Under the pieces are notes generated by a model. It was given only the letters and a program-made list of their open reading frames with translations, had not been told where the DNA came from and made no database searches. A program made the position numbers and the translations under genes. A stretch of DNA of 34,782 nucleotides, from the NCBI GenBank assembly GCA_019308905.1, contig JAFDHF010000068.1, positions 1 through 34,782 of the forward strand. The letters are read 5' to 3'. Positions 17,412 to 24,727 of the stretch are shown piece by piece. This DNA comes from Deltaproteobacteria bacterium. Its GTDB lineage: Bacteria > Desulfobacterota > BSN033 > WVXP01. The number at the start of each line of letters is the position of its first letter. Position 1 is the first letter of the stretch.

Positions 17412-17428
17412 GGAATGAGTGTCATTCC
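17412..17428. promoter_or_regulatory. palindromic operator-like site GGAATGA-GTG-TCATTCC
   Basis: This perfect 7-bp inverted repeat has a 3-base centre, placed 12 bases before the -35 box of the antiporter promoter candidate. GAATGA/TCATTC half-sites are typical of TetR-family regulators such as fatty-acid or multidrug repressors. No regulator gene is nearby, so it would be a target of a distant one. It also lies 102 bases upstream of the decayed yyaL-like start on the other strand. Confidence 0.45.
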
Positions 17429-17440
17429 CCGGCCGACATG

Positions 17441-17468
17441 TTGTATCATTTATTCATGATTATATGAT
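17441..17468 (+). promoter_or_regulatory. candidate sigma-70 promoter for the antiporter
   Basis: TTGTAT, 16 bases, TATGAT, in a locally AT-rich patch within GC-rich DNA. It would leave a leader of about 95 bases before the antiporter ATG. The -10 box is good (5/6), the -35 weak (3/6). Confidence 0.4.
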
Positions 17469-17510
17469 CTCCCAGCAAGTGAAGGGAACCTTCAAGAGGT
17501 GGGGTGAATC

Positions 17511-17573
17511 ATGTATTCTCGAGGCTGGAACCGTGTATTTTATGCTCCTCCAGGGAAGGCTCAACGATTATGA
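17511..17573 (+). CDS. possible 20-codon leader ORF overlapping the antiporter start
   Basis: It encodes a 20-residue peptide starting MYSRGWNRVF, preceded by GGTGGGG six bases upstream, a better ribosome site than that of the antiporter itself. Its TGA stop (17571-17573) overlaps the antiporter ATG (17570-17572) as ATGA, which would couple translation of the two. It has no recognisable family and could be chance. Confidence 0.3.
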   Translation: MYSRGWNRVFYAPPGKAQRL

Positions 17574-18841
17574 ATCTCCCCCTTCTAGCCGGATTTCAGG
17601 CCTTCCTGCAGAACTCCCACACCCTTGTTCACCTGGGCCTGCTCCTTCTCCTGGGTTACGTGGGAGGCAGGGTGGCGAGCCGGCTCAGGGCGCCCCGGGT
17701 GAGTGGTTATATCGTGACCGGAATGCTGTTCGGTCCGTCTATTCTCGGAGTCTTCCACGAGGAACTGGTAAAAGAGGATCTGGTACTGGTAACCGACATC
17801 GCCCTGTCGGTCATCGCCTTCTCCATCGGAGGCAGCCTGGTGCTGGCAAAGCTCAAGAGGCTTGGAAAAGAGATCCTCTGGATCACACCCATCCAGGCTC
17901 TGGCCGCCTTTTTCTTTACTACGGTCCTCGTCGCCATCGCCCTGCCCCTCATCGGTGCCGGATGGACAGATGCCGTAAGTCCTCTGGGGCGGGTCTTTTT
18001 TCCTATCGCCCTGGTGATCGGGGCGATCTCGGCGGCAACTGCACCGGCAACAACCCTTGCCATCATTCACGAGTATAGGGCCAAAGGGCCGCTCACAACG
18101 GTCCTTCTGGGGGTGGTCGCCCTTGACGACGGCCTCACGATCCTATTGTTCGCCTTTGCCATGAGCGTGGCCCAGGCTCTGACGGCCCGTGGAACCCTGT
18201 CCTGGCAGAACGTGGCGGTTTTGCCAGGCCTCCATATCGTGGCCGCCCTGGCTCTGGGCGCGGCCGGAGGGCTCTGCCTCAGGTGGTTCCTCCACCTTGT
18301 CCGGCGAAAAGAGGCGATGCTCGGCGTAGTCCTGGGCTCTATATTCCTGATGAGCGGACTCGCCATGGGGTTCGGCTCATCCCCCCTGCTCGCTAATATG
18401 ATACTCGGCTTCATGGTGGCCAACTTCGTAAGGTCGGACCAAGACCTCTTCGCGGTGGTCGAAGGTATAGAGGAACCCATCTTCGCCATGTTCTTCACCC
18501 TTGCAGGGGCGCACCTCGATCTGCGGGTAGTCCAGACAGCCGGATCGCTGGCTCTGGTCATCAGCCTCGGCCGGTTTGGGGGGAAACTACTGGGTTGCCG
18601 TCTGGGTGGAGAGATCTCGGACGCATCTCGGACTGTCAAGAGATACCTTGGCCTCGGACTCCTCCCTGCGGCGGGCGTGACCGTAGGGCTGGTTCTGCTG
18701 GCGGCAGAAAGCCTGGGTCCCTCCCGGATGTCGGAGATGATGGTCAGCGCGGTCCTGGGGTCTGTCATCCTCAACGAGCTACTGGCACCGATTCTCGTTC
18801 GGTACGCCCTTGGGAGGGCGGGTGAAACAGGCAAGGTGTGA
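17570..18841 (+). CDS. cation/proton antiporter (CPA2, Kef/NapA-like)
   Basis: This 423-residue membrane protein has about twelve hydrophobic segments. Family marks are VSGYIVTGMLFGPSILG in the early helices, SAATAPATTLAIIHEY (the broken-helix region) and VVALDDGLTILLFAF with the conserved Asp pair, as in monovalent cation/proton antiporters. It lacks the C-terminal TrkA-N/RCK domain of full Kef proteins. It probably exchanges Na+ or K+ for H+ across the inner membrane. The ATG at 17570 is chosen although the frame opens at a GTG at 17504. Its stop touches the following CBS gene, whose ATG is 57 bases on. Regulation may involve the palindrome at 17412 and the leader ORF. Confidence 0.85.
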   Translation: MNLPLLAGFQAFLQNSHTLVHLGLLLLLGYVGGRVASRLRAPRVSGYIVTGMLFGPSILGVFHEELVKEDLVLVTDIALSVIAFSIGGSLVLAKLKRLGKEILWITPIQALAAFFFTTVLVAIALPLIGAGWTDAVSPLGRVFFPIALVIGAISAATAPATTLAIIHEYRAKGPLTTVLLGVVALDDGLTILLFAFAMSVAQALTARGTLSWQNVAVLPGLHIVAALALGAAGGLCLRWFLHLVRRKEAMLGVVLGSIFLMSGLAMGFGSSPLLANMILGFMVANFVRSDQDLFAVVEGIEEPIFAMFFTLAGAHLDLRVVQTAGSLALVISLGRFGGKLLGCRLGGEISDASRTVKRYLGLGLLPAAGVTVGLVLLAAESLGPSRMSEMMVSAVLGSVILNELLAPILVRYALGRAGETGKV

Positions 18842-18897
18842 CCGGTCTGGCAGAATCCCGCTGTAACGTTCCACAATATGGGACCCGAGGAGGGCCG

Positions 18898-19371
18898 ATG
18901 AAAGGAAAGGGGAGAGAGGGAAAGACCCAGGCGGCGACGATAGCCGAGCTGCTCGAGACCCTGAAGGGGAGGGAGGTCCCGGTCCTGTCCCAGGGGTCGA
19001 GCCTCGAGGAAGCCATCCACATGATGGCCCGGTTCCCACACAGCCGGTTGCTGTATGTGGTAGACGGCAAGGGGAGGCTCACCGGGACCGTCTCACTGGC
19101 GACACTGGTGCGCCACGTATTCTTTCGGAGCCACGAGCCTCAAATCCACCCCCGCTTTCTCATCAACGCGATCGTCACGGAAGCGGTCGTCGATATCATG
19201 GAGAGACACCCGATCTCTGCAACCGGTGAGGAAGATGTGGAAGCAGTCCTAAAGAGGATGATAGAGAAGAACGTGAACGAGATTGCCGCCCTGGACACGG
19301 AGAAAAGGCTCATCGGTGACATCACGATGATCGATCTCCTCGCGTTTCTGATCGCAAGGAGGGAGGATTGA
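18898..19371 (+). CDS. CBS-domain pair protein
   Basis: A 157-residue protein made of two CBS motifs: the first ends SRLLYVVDGKGRLTGTVSLA (about 43-62) and the second ends IAALDTEKRLIGDITMIDLL (about 130-149). CBS pairs bind adenine nucleotides and often sense energy state or ionic strength for transporters. The domain order resembles the CBS part of MgtE-type proteins, but there is no membrane domain. The ATG at 18898 follows GAGGAGGG. It is directly downstream of the antiporter in the same direction, so it may act as its detachable regulatory subunit (inference). A GTG at 18838 overlapping the antiporter stop is an alternative start. Confidence 0.85.
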   Translation: MKGKGREGKTQAATIAELLETLKGREVPVLSQGSSLEEAIHMMARFPHSRLLYVVDGKGRLTGTVSLATLVRHVFFRSHEPQIHPRFLINAIVTEAVVDIMERHPISATGEEDVEAVLKRMIEKNVNEIAALDTEKRLIGDITMIDLLAFLIARRED

Positions 19372-19437
19372 GGTCCTCTGCCGCGAAACCACCGAGGACT
19401 CCGGCTCTCAGGTCCCCGCGAAAGGACTGCCACAGGG

Positions 19438-19860
19438 CTATTGGAAAGGCAGGGGCTCGCCCTTGCGGTACGCCAGCGCCTGGCAGAGTGCTATCAGCCT
19501 GTCTTTCCCGTCTGTCACCCGGATGGCATAGGTACCGGTCTTCCTGGTGAGACTCACCTCCCTCGCCTCTGCCCGAAGAATATCCCCCGGCTCGGGGGAG
19601 TTGACGTAGGTCACGTTCATGTTGAGCGCAACGGCCAGGGTACCGTGGGAGTTGACGGCTGTCTGAAAAGCCTCGTCGATAAGGGAATAGATGGCTCCAC
19701 CGTGTGCCATGCCGAAGAGATTCTCCATCTCCCGGGTAAATCTCATCTCTACCCGGGAGTATCCCTTCCCGACCTCTTCTACCTTCATGTCGAGCAGCCG
19801 CGCAAAGGGTTCCTGCCTGGTCCGTTCGGCGAGTCTGGCATGGATCTGCTCCTCTTCCAT
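19438..19860 (-). CDS. PaaI-type hotdog thioesterase
   Basis: A 140-residue acyl-CoA thioesterase-like protein with the hotdog fold. The active-site helix reads FGMAHGGAIYSLIDEAFQTA, with the HGG and Asp of the PaaI group, and the final strands read RKTGTYAIRVTDGKDRLIAL. PaaI enzymes hydrolyse aryl- or acyl-CoA, often to recycle CoA; the substrate is unknown. The ATG at 19860 has GAGGAGG nine bases upstream. It is the last gene of a short minus-strand run and converges with the CBS gene, 66 bases apart. Confidence 0.9.
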   Translation of the reverse strand: MEEEQIHARLAERTRQEPFARLLDMKVEEVGKGYSRVEMRFTREMENLFGMAHGGAIYSLIDEAFQTAVNSHGTLAVALNMNVTYVNSPEPGDILRAEAREVSLTRKTGTYAIRVTDGKDRLIALCQALAYRKGEPLPFQ

Positions 19861-19929
19861 GGCTTCGGCCTCCTCGAAAAGGGGCCCACCCCATCTCCGA
19901 CCCTGGAAGATGGAGGGTGGGACAGCCTC

Positions 19930-20328
19930 TCAAAAGATCTCGAATCTCACCTCGGCAACGGCCCCTCCGCGGGAGATACGAAAAGCCCTAGCCCGGGGGA
20001 CCGGGTCTTTCAGGGAGATGATAAAATAGAGAGCCTCAGTGAAATACGCCTTTTCAATGTCCAGTTGTGAGGGGTAGCTCTCCGTTTCGGGATGGGAATG
20101 GTAGACGGCCAAAAGGTCCAGACCCAGACCCTCTATCTCCGTCAGGGCATGAAACTCCTGTTCCGGAGCGGCGAGGTAGGAGACCGGGCTCTTCTCCTGA
20201 TTCTCGAGGGGGTAGACTCTCGTAACCACGCCCTCCCGGCCTGCAAGGAGCCCGCAGCACTCTAGAGGCAGCTCCCTCCCCGCATGGTTTATCATCTCCC
20301 GAAAAATCGCTTCAGGGATTCTCATCAT
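19930..20328 (-). CDS. Mov34/MPN (JAMM) metallopeptidase
   Basis: A 132-residue M67-family protein with the zinc-binding JAMM motif HSHPETESYPSQLDIEKA (HxH-x10-D) and an upstream Glu in LECCGLLAG. Bacterial stand-alone JAMM proteins cleave after Gly-Gly of small ubiquitin-like sulfur carriers such as ThiS, MoaD or CysO partners, usually encoded nearby. No such carrier or E1-like gene is visible here. The start is ATGATG at 20328 with AGGGG upstream. Neighbours are the PaaI thioesterase and the metallo-beta-lactamase-fold gene, all with short gaps. Its substrate is therefore open. Confidence 0.9.
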   Translation of the reverse strand: MMRIPEAIFREMINHAGRELPLECCGLLAGREGVVTRVYPLENQEKSPVSYLAAPEQEFHALTEIEGLGLDLLAVYHSHPETESYPSQLDIEKAYFTEALYFIISLKDPVPRARAFRISRGGAVAEVRFEIF

Positions 20329-20373
20329 GGCCCCTAACCGTTCAAGAACTCCACCGATCCGGAGAATTCAACC

Positions 20374-21294
20374 TCACCAGAGCAAGGCCCTGAGCCCGTC
20401 ATGGGCCACGGTCACCTTGCAGGAGATATCCAAATCCGCTATTACCCGGTCGACCCTTTCCTGCCATTCCCGGTGGCACGTGGGCACCTTGTACGGCAGC
20501 CCGGTAACAGGGCTCTTCATGGGATCCAGGGGTCTGACTTTCTTGAAGCCCCCCCACTCGTCTCCGGGGAGGACGTCTACATCCGAGATGTGGACCAGAA
20601 AGACAGCCGATTTAGGGCTCCACTTCCGGATGTACTCGATGGCCCTTTGAAAGCTCATGTGTCCGGGCTGGTTGGAGGCCGGCTCATTGAAGGAATTGCA
20701 CGAGAGGATCAGGATATCCGGGTTTTCAAGGATGGAGTCCTCTCCCGGAACATCGACAAAATCCGATGTATAGACGAGTCTCTTCGGCCCGTTGCCCGTT
20801 TCCTCTTCAAAGACATATCCGACGCTCCCTCCGGCCGAATCGCTGTGCACGGTCCTGAAGGGAGTGACCCGGGTTCTGAGGCTATCCAGTGGTCTTCCCG
20901 CCCGGACGGACCTTTTCTCCAGGAGCTTGCCCAGCAGATAATCGAACCGCCGTCCCACGATCTCCCAGGTCTTCTCGGTGGCAAAGGCGGGAACGGGACT
21001 CCACCTCTCCTGCCTCCTGTTGCGCCGCAAGGCCTCGAGCTCATCCAGACCGATATAATGATCGCTGTGGCCATGCGTTATCAGGAGGGCATCGATATGA
21101 TCGACCCGGTTTCGTATCAGCTGGATCCTCATGTCCGGGCCGCAATCGACGAGAATACTCTCTTTTCCCCTCACAAGAATGGAGGTGCGCAACCTCTCTT
21201 CTCCCAGCAGCCTCATCTTCTCGCATATCTGGCATCGACAGCCATGCTCCGGCAGGCCCCAGGCGCTGCCGGTCCCCAGGAAAATCGCCTCCAT
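20374..21294 (-). CDS. metallo-beta-lactamase-fold hydrolase, PhnP/RNase Z-like
   Basis: A 306-residue hydrolase. The N-terminus MEAIFLGTGSAWGLPEHGCR with CQIC resembles PhnP-type phosphodiesterases that carry a zinc-binding Cys cluster there. The metal motif is LLITHGHSDHYIGLDEL (HxHxDH), with VYTSDFVDVPGED later. PhnP cleaves cyclic phosphoribosyl phosphates; related members act on other phosphodiesters. The extra region between the HGHSDH motif and TSD is normal for the group. The ATG at 21294 is preferred over the frame opening at 21357, since the beta-strand with GTG starts right after it. It is probably co-transcribed with the JAMM gene, 45 bases on. Confidence 0.88.
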   Translation of the reverse strand: MEAIFLGTGSAWGLPEHGCRCQICEKMRLLGEERLRTSILVRGKESILVDCGPDMRIQLIRNRVDHIDALLITHGHSDHYIGLDELEALRRNRRQERWSPVPAFATEKTWEIVGRRFDYLLGKLLEKRSVRAGRPLDSLRTRVTPFRTVHSDSAGGSVGYVFEEETGNGPKRLVYTSDFVDVPGEDSILENPDILILSCNSFNEPASNQPGHMSFQRAIEYIRKWSPKSAVFLVHISDVDVLPGDEWGGFKKVRPLDPMKSPVTGLPYKVPTCHREWQERVDRVIADLDISCKVTVAHDGLRALLW

Positions 21295-21438
21295 TCGGTC
21301 ACCCGTGAGTCGAAAAGAGCCGGGCTTGCCCCGCTTTTCGATGAATGATCCCTGCAACTCGGTTGATCCTACATTTGCCTATCTCTTTGGGAGCCTGCTG
21401 CAGACTCGGACCCCCGGGAAAAGACGTCTCGCCTCCCC

Positions 21439-21831
21439 TTACGACATTCTCTTCAGGTAGTCGAAAACGAGCTCACCCTCTGCCAGGACCTTGTCCCAGA
21501 GGCCGGGCCTTTCTCTGACGAGCCTGATCTCGATGAGATAGACCGTGTGAACTCCGAAGTAGTCAATATAGTTACGAATTTTCAGAAAGGTCCTCGGATC
21601 TTCCTCGAATCGGTAGGTCCTGCTCTCCGGGCCGCGTTCTTGTACCGACCATCTGTTCTCCAGGAGGTACGCCTCCAAATCCTCCAGGAAAGCACCGACC
21701 ACGGCCTCCTTCTCCCTTTTCTCCCAGGGACTCACCCTCCAGTGGGGGAAATAGGTAAGCCTGAGGGTCTTGTACCGCTCCGAGAGTGTATCGAGCTTCT
21801 CCTCCTTCACTTCCCCCGCCTCTCCATCCAT
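21439..21831 (-). CDS. hypothetical protein
   Basis: Not recognised. A soluble, charged protein of 130 residues from ATG 21831. The first 20 residues are Glu/Lys-rich; the rest mixes aromatic and charged residues (LTYFPHWRVSPWEKREKEA, IRNYIDYFGVHTVYLIEIRL) and looks like a compact alpha/beta domain. There is no signal peptide or membrane segment. An in-frame TTG at 21879 would add 16 residues. A good promoter lies about 150 bases upstream on the same strand, and the genes for the MBL-fold hydrolase, JAMM peptidase and thioesterase follow downstream, so it may open that operon. Confidence 0.65.
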   Translation of the reverse strand: MDGEAGEVKEEKLDTLSERYKTLRLTYFPHWRVSPWEKREKEAVVGAFLEDLEAYLLENRWSVQERGPESRTYRFEEDPRTFLKIRNYIDYFGVHTVYLIEIRLVRERPGLWDKVLAEGELVFDYLKRMS

Positions 21832-21978
21832 TTTCTGCCCCACTTCCGCCGACTTCACCTGAACCCGCCGGAGCCCCAAAAGAATCCGAAGGTTCTACTC
21901 CCCGACCGGGAGATACCGGAAGAGATCCCTCCTTGTCTCCCTCCTATCCGTATCTTCTTTGCGATCCCTCCAGGGATA

Positions 21979-22007
21979 TTTATATAGGATTCGCGGTTCG
22001 CGGTCAA
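21979..22007 (-). promoter_or_regulatory. sigma-70 promoter for the gene at 21831
   Basis: On the minus strand TTGACC (22007-22002), a spacer of exactly 17, and TATAAA (21984-21979). Both boxes are near consensus and sit in an AT-rich patch. The predicted transcript would have a leader of about 140 bases to ATG 21831. Confidence 0.6.
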
Positions 22008-22012
22008 ACCTC

Positions 22013-22038
22013 GAGCTTTCCTCACGTGAGGAAAGCTC
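22013..22038. repeat. 26-bp perfect palindrome upstream of the promoter
   Basis: Each 13-base arm (GAGCTTTCCTCAC and its complement) is exact with no central spacer. It lies five bases upstream of the -35 box of the minus-strand promoter and five bases from the inverted-repeat element on its other side. It may be a regulator site, a cruciform or the relic of an earlier insertion. Flanking A-runs are on the wrong side for a terminator in either direction. Confidence 0.75.
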
Positions 22039-22043
22039 AAACA

Positions 22044-22273
22044 AAAAAGGCTGTGGAGTTGCCTGAGTTTTCGGCCGAGGATTCTTGCAAGTATATGACT
22101 TCACGATCTTTTTCTGTCTTGGCAGGAGAACACCCTTGTCCCCTCGCTCCTGAGCTCACGCGGTGACCCTATCAAGGTTCGCGGGTGGGGATTGATGGGT
22201 ACCCCACCGCTTCCGCAATGTCGCTCGGAGGCAAGGGTGTTCTCCAAAAGTCAGGAAACTCCACAAAAAGGCT
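22044..22273. repeat. 9-bp target site duplication flanking the inverted-repeat element
   Basis: AAAAAGGCT occurs immediately before (22044-22052) and immediately after (22265-22273) the element at 22053-22264. Exact 9-bp flanking repeats are the footprint of transposase-mediated insertion. Confidence 0.7.
22053..22264 (+). mobile_element. MITE-like inverted-repeat element, copy 1
   Basis: A 212-bp non-coding element. The ends begin GTGGAGTT and finish AACTCCAC; with mismatches the inverted repeats extend about 20 bp (GTGGAGTTGCCTGAGTTTT against GTGGAGTTTCCTGACTTTT). It has a 9-bp target duplication. The right 68 bases match copy 2 (26232-26299, opposite strand) at 62 of 68 positions by hand count. 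The left end also matches copy 2 around TTCGGCCG and ATTCTTG. No ORF with coding character is seen. The element and its surroundings account for most of the gene-free stretch 21880-22384 before the deacetylase gene. Confidence 0.75.
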
Positions 22274-22384
22274 TGACCCCTGATCCCAAAAAGGATAGCC
22301 TCTCTTCCCAGAGACGACCTCAGACCCCTTGACATTCGATCGGGCTCGGGGGTCTGTCGAGAGGGTCGAAGGAGGAGAGGAACC

Positions 22385-23437
22385 GTGAGCAAGGTTGGAA
22401 TCGTCAGGAATGAACGGTACCTTCTCCATGACATGGGCTATCATCCAGAATCCCCGGAGCGCCTCCGAGTCATATACCAGGCCCTGGAAGAGGGGGAGGT
22501 GAAGGGGCTTTTTGAGGAGATTCCGGCAAGGGCCGCCTCCAGGGGGGAGATCGAAACCGTCCATGATCCCTCCTATGTGGACCTGGTGGAACAGACCGCT
22601 GGAAAATCCCATGTCCAGCTCGACCCCGACACCTCCACCTGTGCGGCTTCTTACGAGGCTGCGATCTGGGCAGCAGGAGGGCTTCTGGAGGCTGCAGATG
22701 CGGTTGTGAGCGGGCATGTAGGAAGTGCCTTCGCCCTGGTGAGGCCCCCGGGGCACCATGCGGAAAGAGCGAGAGCCATGGGGTTCTGCCTGTTCAACAA
22801 CATTGCCATCGCTGCGAGGCACCTTCAGGAAAGCCACGGCTTCGACCGGATTCTCATCGTCGACTGGGACCTCCACCACGGCAACGGCACGCAAAACACC
22901 TTTTATGATGAGCAGGGGGTTCTCTACTTTTCAACCCACCAGTACCCGTACTACCCCGGGACAGGTGCAGCCCGCGACACCGGGCGGGGAAAGGGGGAGG
23001 GCTATACCGTCAACGTCCCTCTGGGCACCGGATGCGGCGATTCCGAATACGCCAATATTTACACCCACCTCCTCAGGCCCATCACCCTTGCCTATCGACC
23101 CCAAATGATCTTGGTCTCCGCAGGCTTCGACATCCACCACAGAGATCCCCTCGGGGGAATGAGTGTAACGGAGATGGGCTTTGCTCGCCTGATGAATATC
23201 GTCAAGGATCTGGCCAGATCAACCTGCTCCGGCAGAGTCGTTCTGACCCTTGAAGGGGGGTACGACCTTACCGCTTTGCGTGAGTCTGTCAAGGCCGTCT
23301 TGTTCGAGATGAGAGACGATGCGAGCTGGGTGGATCAGCCGAAATGCCAGGAACAAGAGAAGAAAGACTACAAGGCGATAGAGAAACAGATCGAATCGAT
23401 TCAGAAGATCCAGAGCAGATACTGGAACTGCTTCTGA
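22385..23437 (+). CDS. histone deacetylase family protein (AcuC/acetylpolyamine amidohydrolase-like)
   Basis: A 350-residue zinc amidohydrolase of the arginase/deacetylase superfamily. The charge-relay His pair is in RPPGHHAERARAMGFCLFNN; zinc ligands lie in VDWDLHHGNGTQ (Asp and His) and SAGFDIHHRDPLGG (Asp); LEGGYDLTAL closes the site. Bacterial members remove acetyl groups from acetyl-CoA synthetase lysines, polyamines or other small amides; the choice cannot be made here. The start is GTG at 22385 with a strong AGGAGG. The last 25 residues are a charged coil. The gene stands alone on the plus strand, and its upstream region is bounded by the MITE-like element. Confidence 0.93.
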   Translation: MSKVGIVRNERYLLHDMGYHPESPERLRVIYQALEEGEVKGLFEEIPARAASRGEIETVHDPSYVDLVEQTAGKSHVQLDPDTSTCAASYEAAIWAAGGLLEAADAVVSGHVGSAFALVRPPGHHAERARAMGFCLFNNIAIAARHLQESHGFDRILIVDWDLHHGNGTQNTFYDEQGVLYFSTHQYPYYPGTGAARDTGRGKGEGYTVNVPLGTGCGDSEYANIYTHLLRPITLAYRPQMILVSAGFDIHHRDPLGGMSVTEMGFARLMNIVKDLARSTCSGRVVLTLEGGYDLTALRESVKAVLFEMRDDASWVDQPKCQEQEKKDYKAIEKQIESIQKIQSRYWNCF

Positions 23438-23552
23438 GCCATCTCTGGAACTTGCGGAGAGCCCCAGCCGGACCGCCCCGGACTGAGGCCTGCCAAGTCC
23501 GCGATTTTCTCCTGGAATTTTCTCCCTGCAAGGAACAGGGGCGTGTTATCTC

Positions 23553-23837
23553 TCATGCGCCGGAGTTGACTCTCTCCTTGAGTTCCTTCCCGACCTTGAA
23601 AAAGGGAAGCTTCTTGGGCGGCACATCCACGATCTGTCCGGTTTTTGGATTCCTCCCCTTGTAGCCCCCATAATCGCGGATGACGAAGCTCCCGAATCCC
23701 CTGATCTCGATCCTCTCTCCGCGGATAAGGGAATCCCTCATCCCGTCGAAGACGGTATCAACAATCACCTTTGCCACTTTCTGGGTGAGGTTTGGAATCC
23801 TCTCCGCCAATTGGAGGGTAAGTTCCGCCTTGTTCAT
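23553..23837 (-). CDS. HU/IHF-family DNA-binding protein
   Basis: A 94-residue histone-like protein: MNKAELTLQLAERIPNLTQK at the N-terminus, then RGFGSFVIRDYGGYKGRNPK and TGQIVDVPPKKLPFFKVGKE, with the intercalating Pro in RNPKTG. The shape is closest to IHF-beta/HU of deltaproteobacteria. It binds and bends DNA as a dimer. The ATG at 23837 has AGGAGG well placed. It lies 41 bases after purQ and may share its transcript; the strong ribosome site would allow high expression. Confidence 0.95.
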   Translation of the reverse strand: MNKAELTLQLAERIPNLTQKVAKVIVDTVFDGMRDSLIRGERIEIRGFGSFVIRDYGGYKGRNPKTGQIVDVPPKKLPFFKVGKELKERVNSGA

Positions 23838-23878
23838 ATCTACCTCCTCTCATGGACGATCTGGATTTTCCCTGCACA

Positions 23879-24703
23879 TCAAAGGTTCTTTCTGATGTAC
23901 TCTACGGCGTTTCTGAAGAACTCTACTCCGGCTCCCTCCTCGGGAAGACTCTCACGGGTCCACCGGGGATGATTGGTAAAATGGGTGTAAGCCTCGGGAT
24001 GGGGCATCATCCCCATGAGCCTCCCGGTCTCATCGCAGATTCCAGCCACTCCCTCCACCGATCCATTGGGATTCTCGGGATAGTCCATGGTGGGTCCCTG
24101 GAAATCACGATCCGTATACTGAGCGACGACAAGCCCCTTTTCTTTCAACCGCTCGAGAGTACCGGCGTCCCCTGCGATGAACTTTCCCTCCCCGTGTCTC
24201 ACGGGCAGATAGACCTTTTCCAGGCCACGTGTGAAAACACAAGGGCTCTCCTGGTTGATCATGAGATAGACCCACCGATCTTCGAATCGTCCCGAATCGT
24301 TGAAAGTGATCGTCAGACGCTGGGTTTCATAATCCCCGTCGAACCCCGGCAACATGCCCGACTTTACCATGAGCTGACACCCGTTGCAGACTCCGAGGAC
24401 GAGTTTCCCCTCGCCTATGAACCGGAGGATCTGATCGTAGAGCCTCTCACCGGTAGTCTTGACCCGGGTGTAGCGGAGACGGTTCGCCGCGGCCTTGGCG
24501 GCTCCGAGGTCGTCTCCGTCGAGGAATCCACCCGGCAGATTGAGAAAGTGGTAGTCGTCCAGGCTTCTGCCGCCGTGAATGAGCTCACTCATGTGGACGA
24601 TGTCGACAACGTCGGCACCGGCCAATCTGCAGGCATGGGCCATCTCCCTCTCACAGTTGATACCGTAGCCTGTAATCACGACGGCTCGAACGACTCTGCT
24701 CAT
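23879..24703 (-). CDS. purQ: phosphoribosylformylglycinamidine synthase, glutaminase subunit
   Basis: Supplies ammonia from glutamine to PurL in purine synthesis. It is a class I glutamine amidotransferase: TGYGINCEREMAHACRLAGA at the N-terminus, LNLPGGFLDGDDLGAA, nucleophile Cys in LVLGVCNGCQLMVKSG, and MPHPEAYTHF for the His/Glu pair. At 274 residues it is the longer PurQ form that carries an insert compared with the 225-residue type. The ATG at 24703 fits the family start although the ribosome site is weak. It lies 24 bases after resB. No purL or purS is in the window. Confidence 0.93.
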   Translation of the reverse strand: MSRVVRAVVITGYGINCEREMAHACRLAGADVVDIVHMSELIHGGRSLDDYHFLNLPGGFLDGDDLGAAKAAANRLRYTRVKTTGERLYDQILRFIGEGKLVLGVCNGCQLMVKSGMLPGFDGDYETQRLTITFNDSGRFEDRWVYLMINQESPCVFTRGLEKVYLPVRHGEGKFIAGDAGTLERLKEKGLVVAQYTDRDFQGPTMDYPENPNGSVEGVAGICDETGRLMGMMPHPEAYTHFTNHPRWTRESLPEEGAGVEFFRNAVEYIRKNL

Positions 24704-24727
24704 GGATTCCGTGAACTACCCCTCTCC

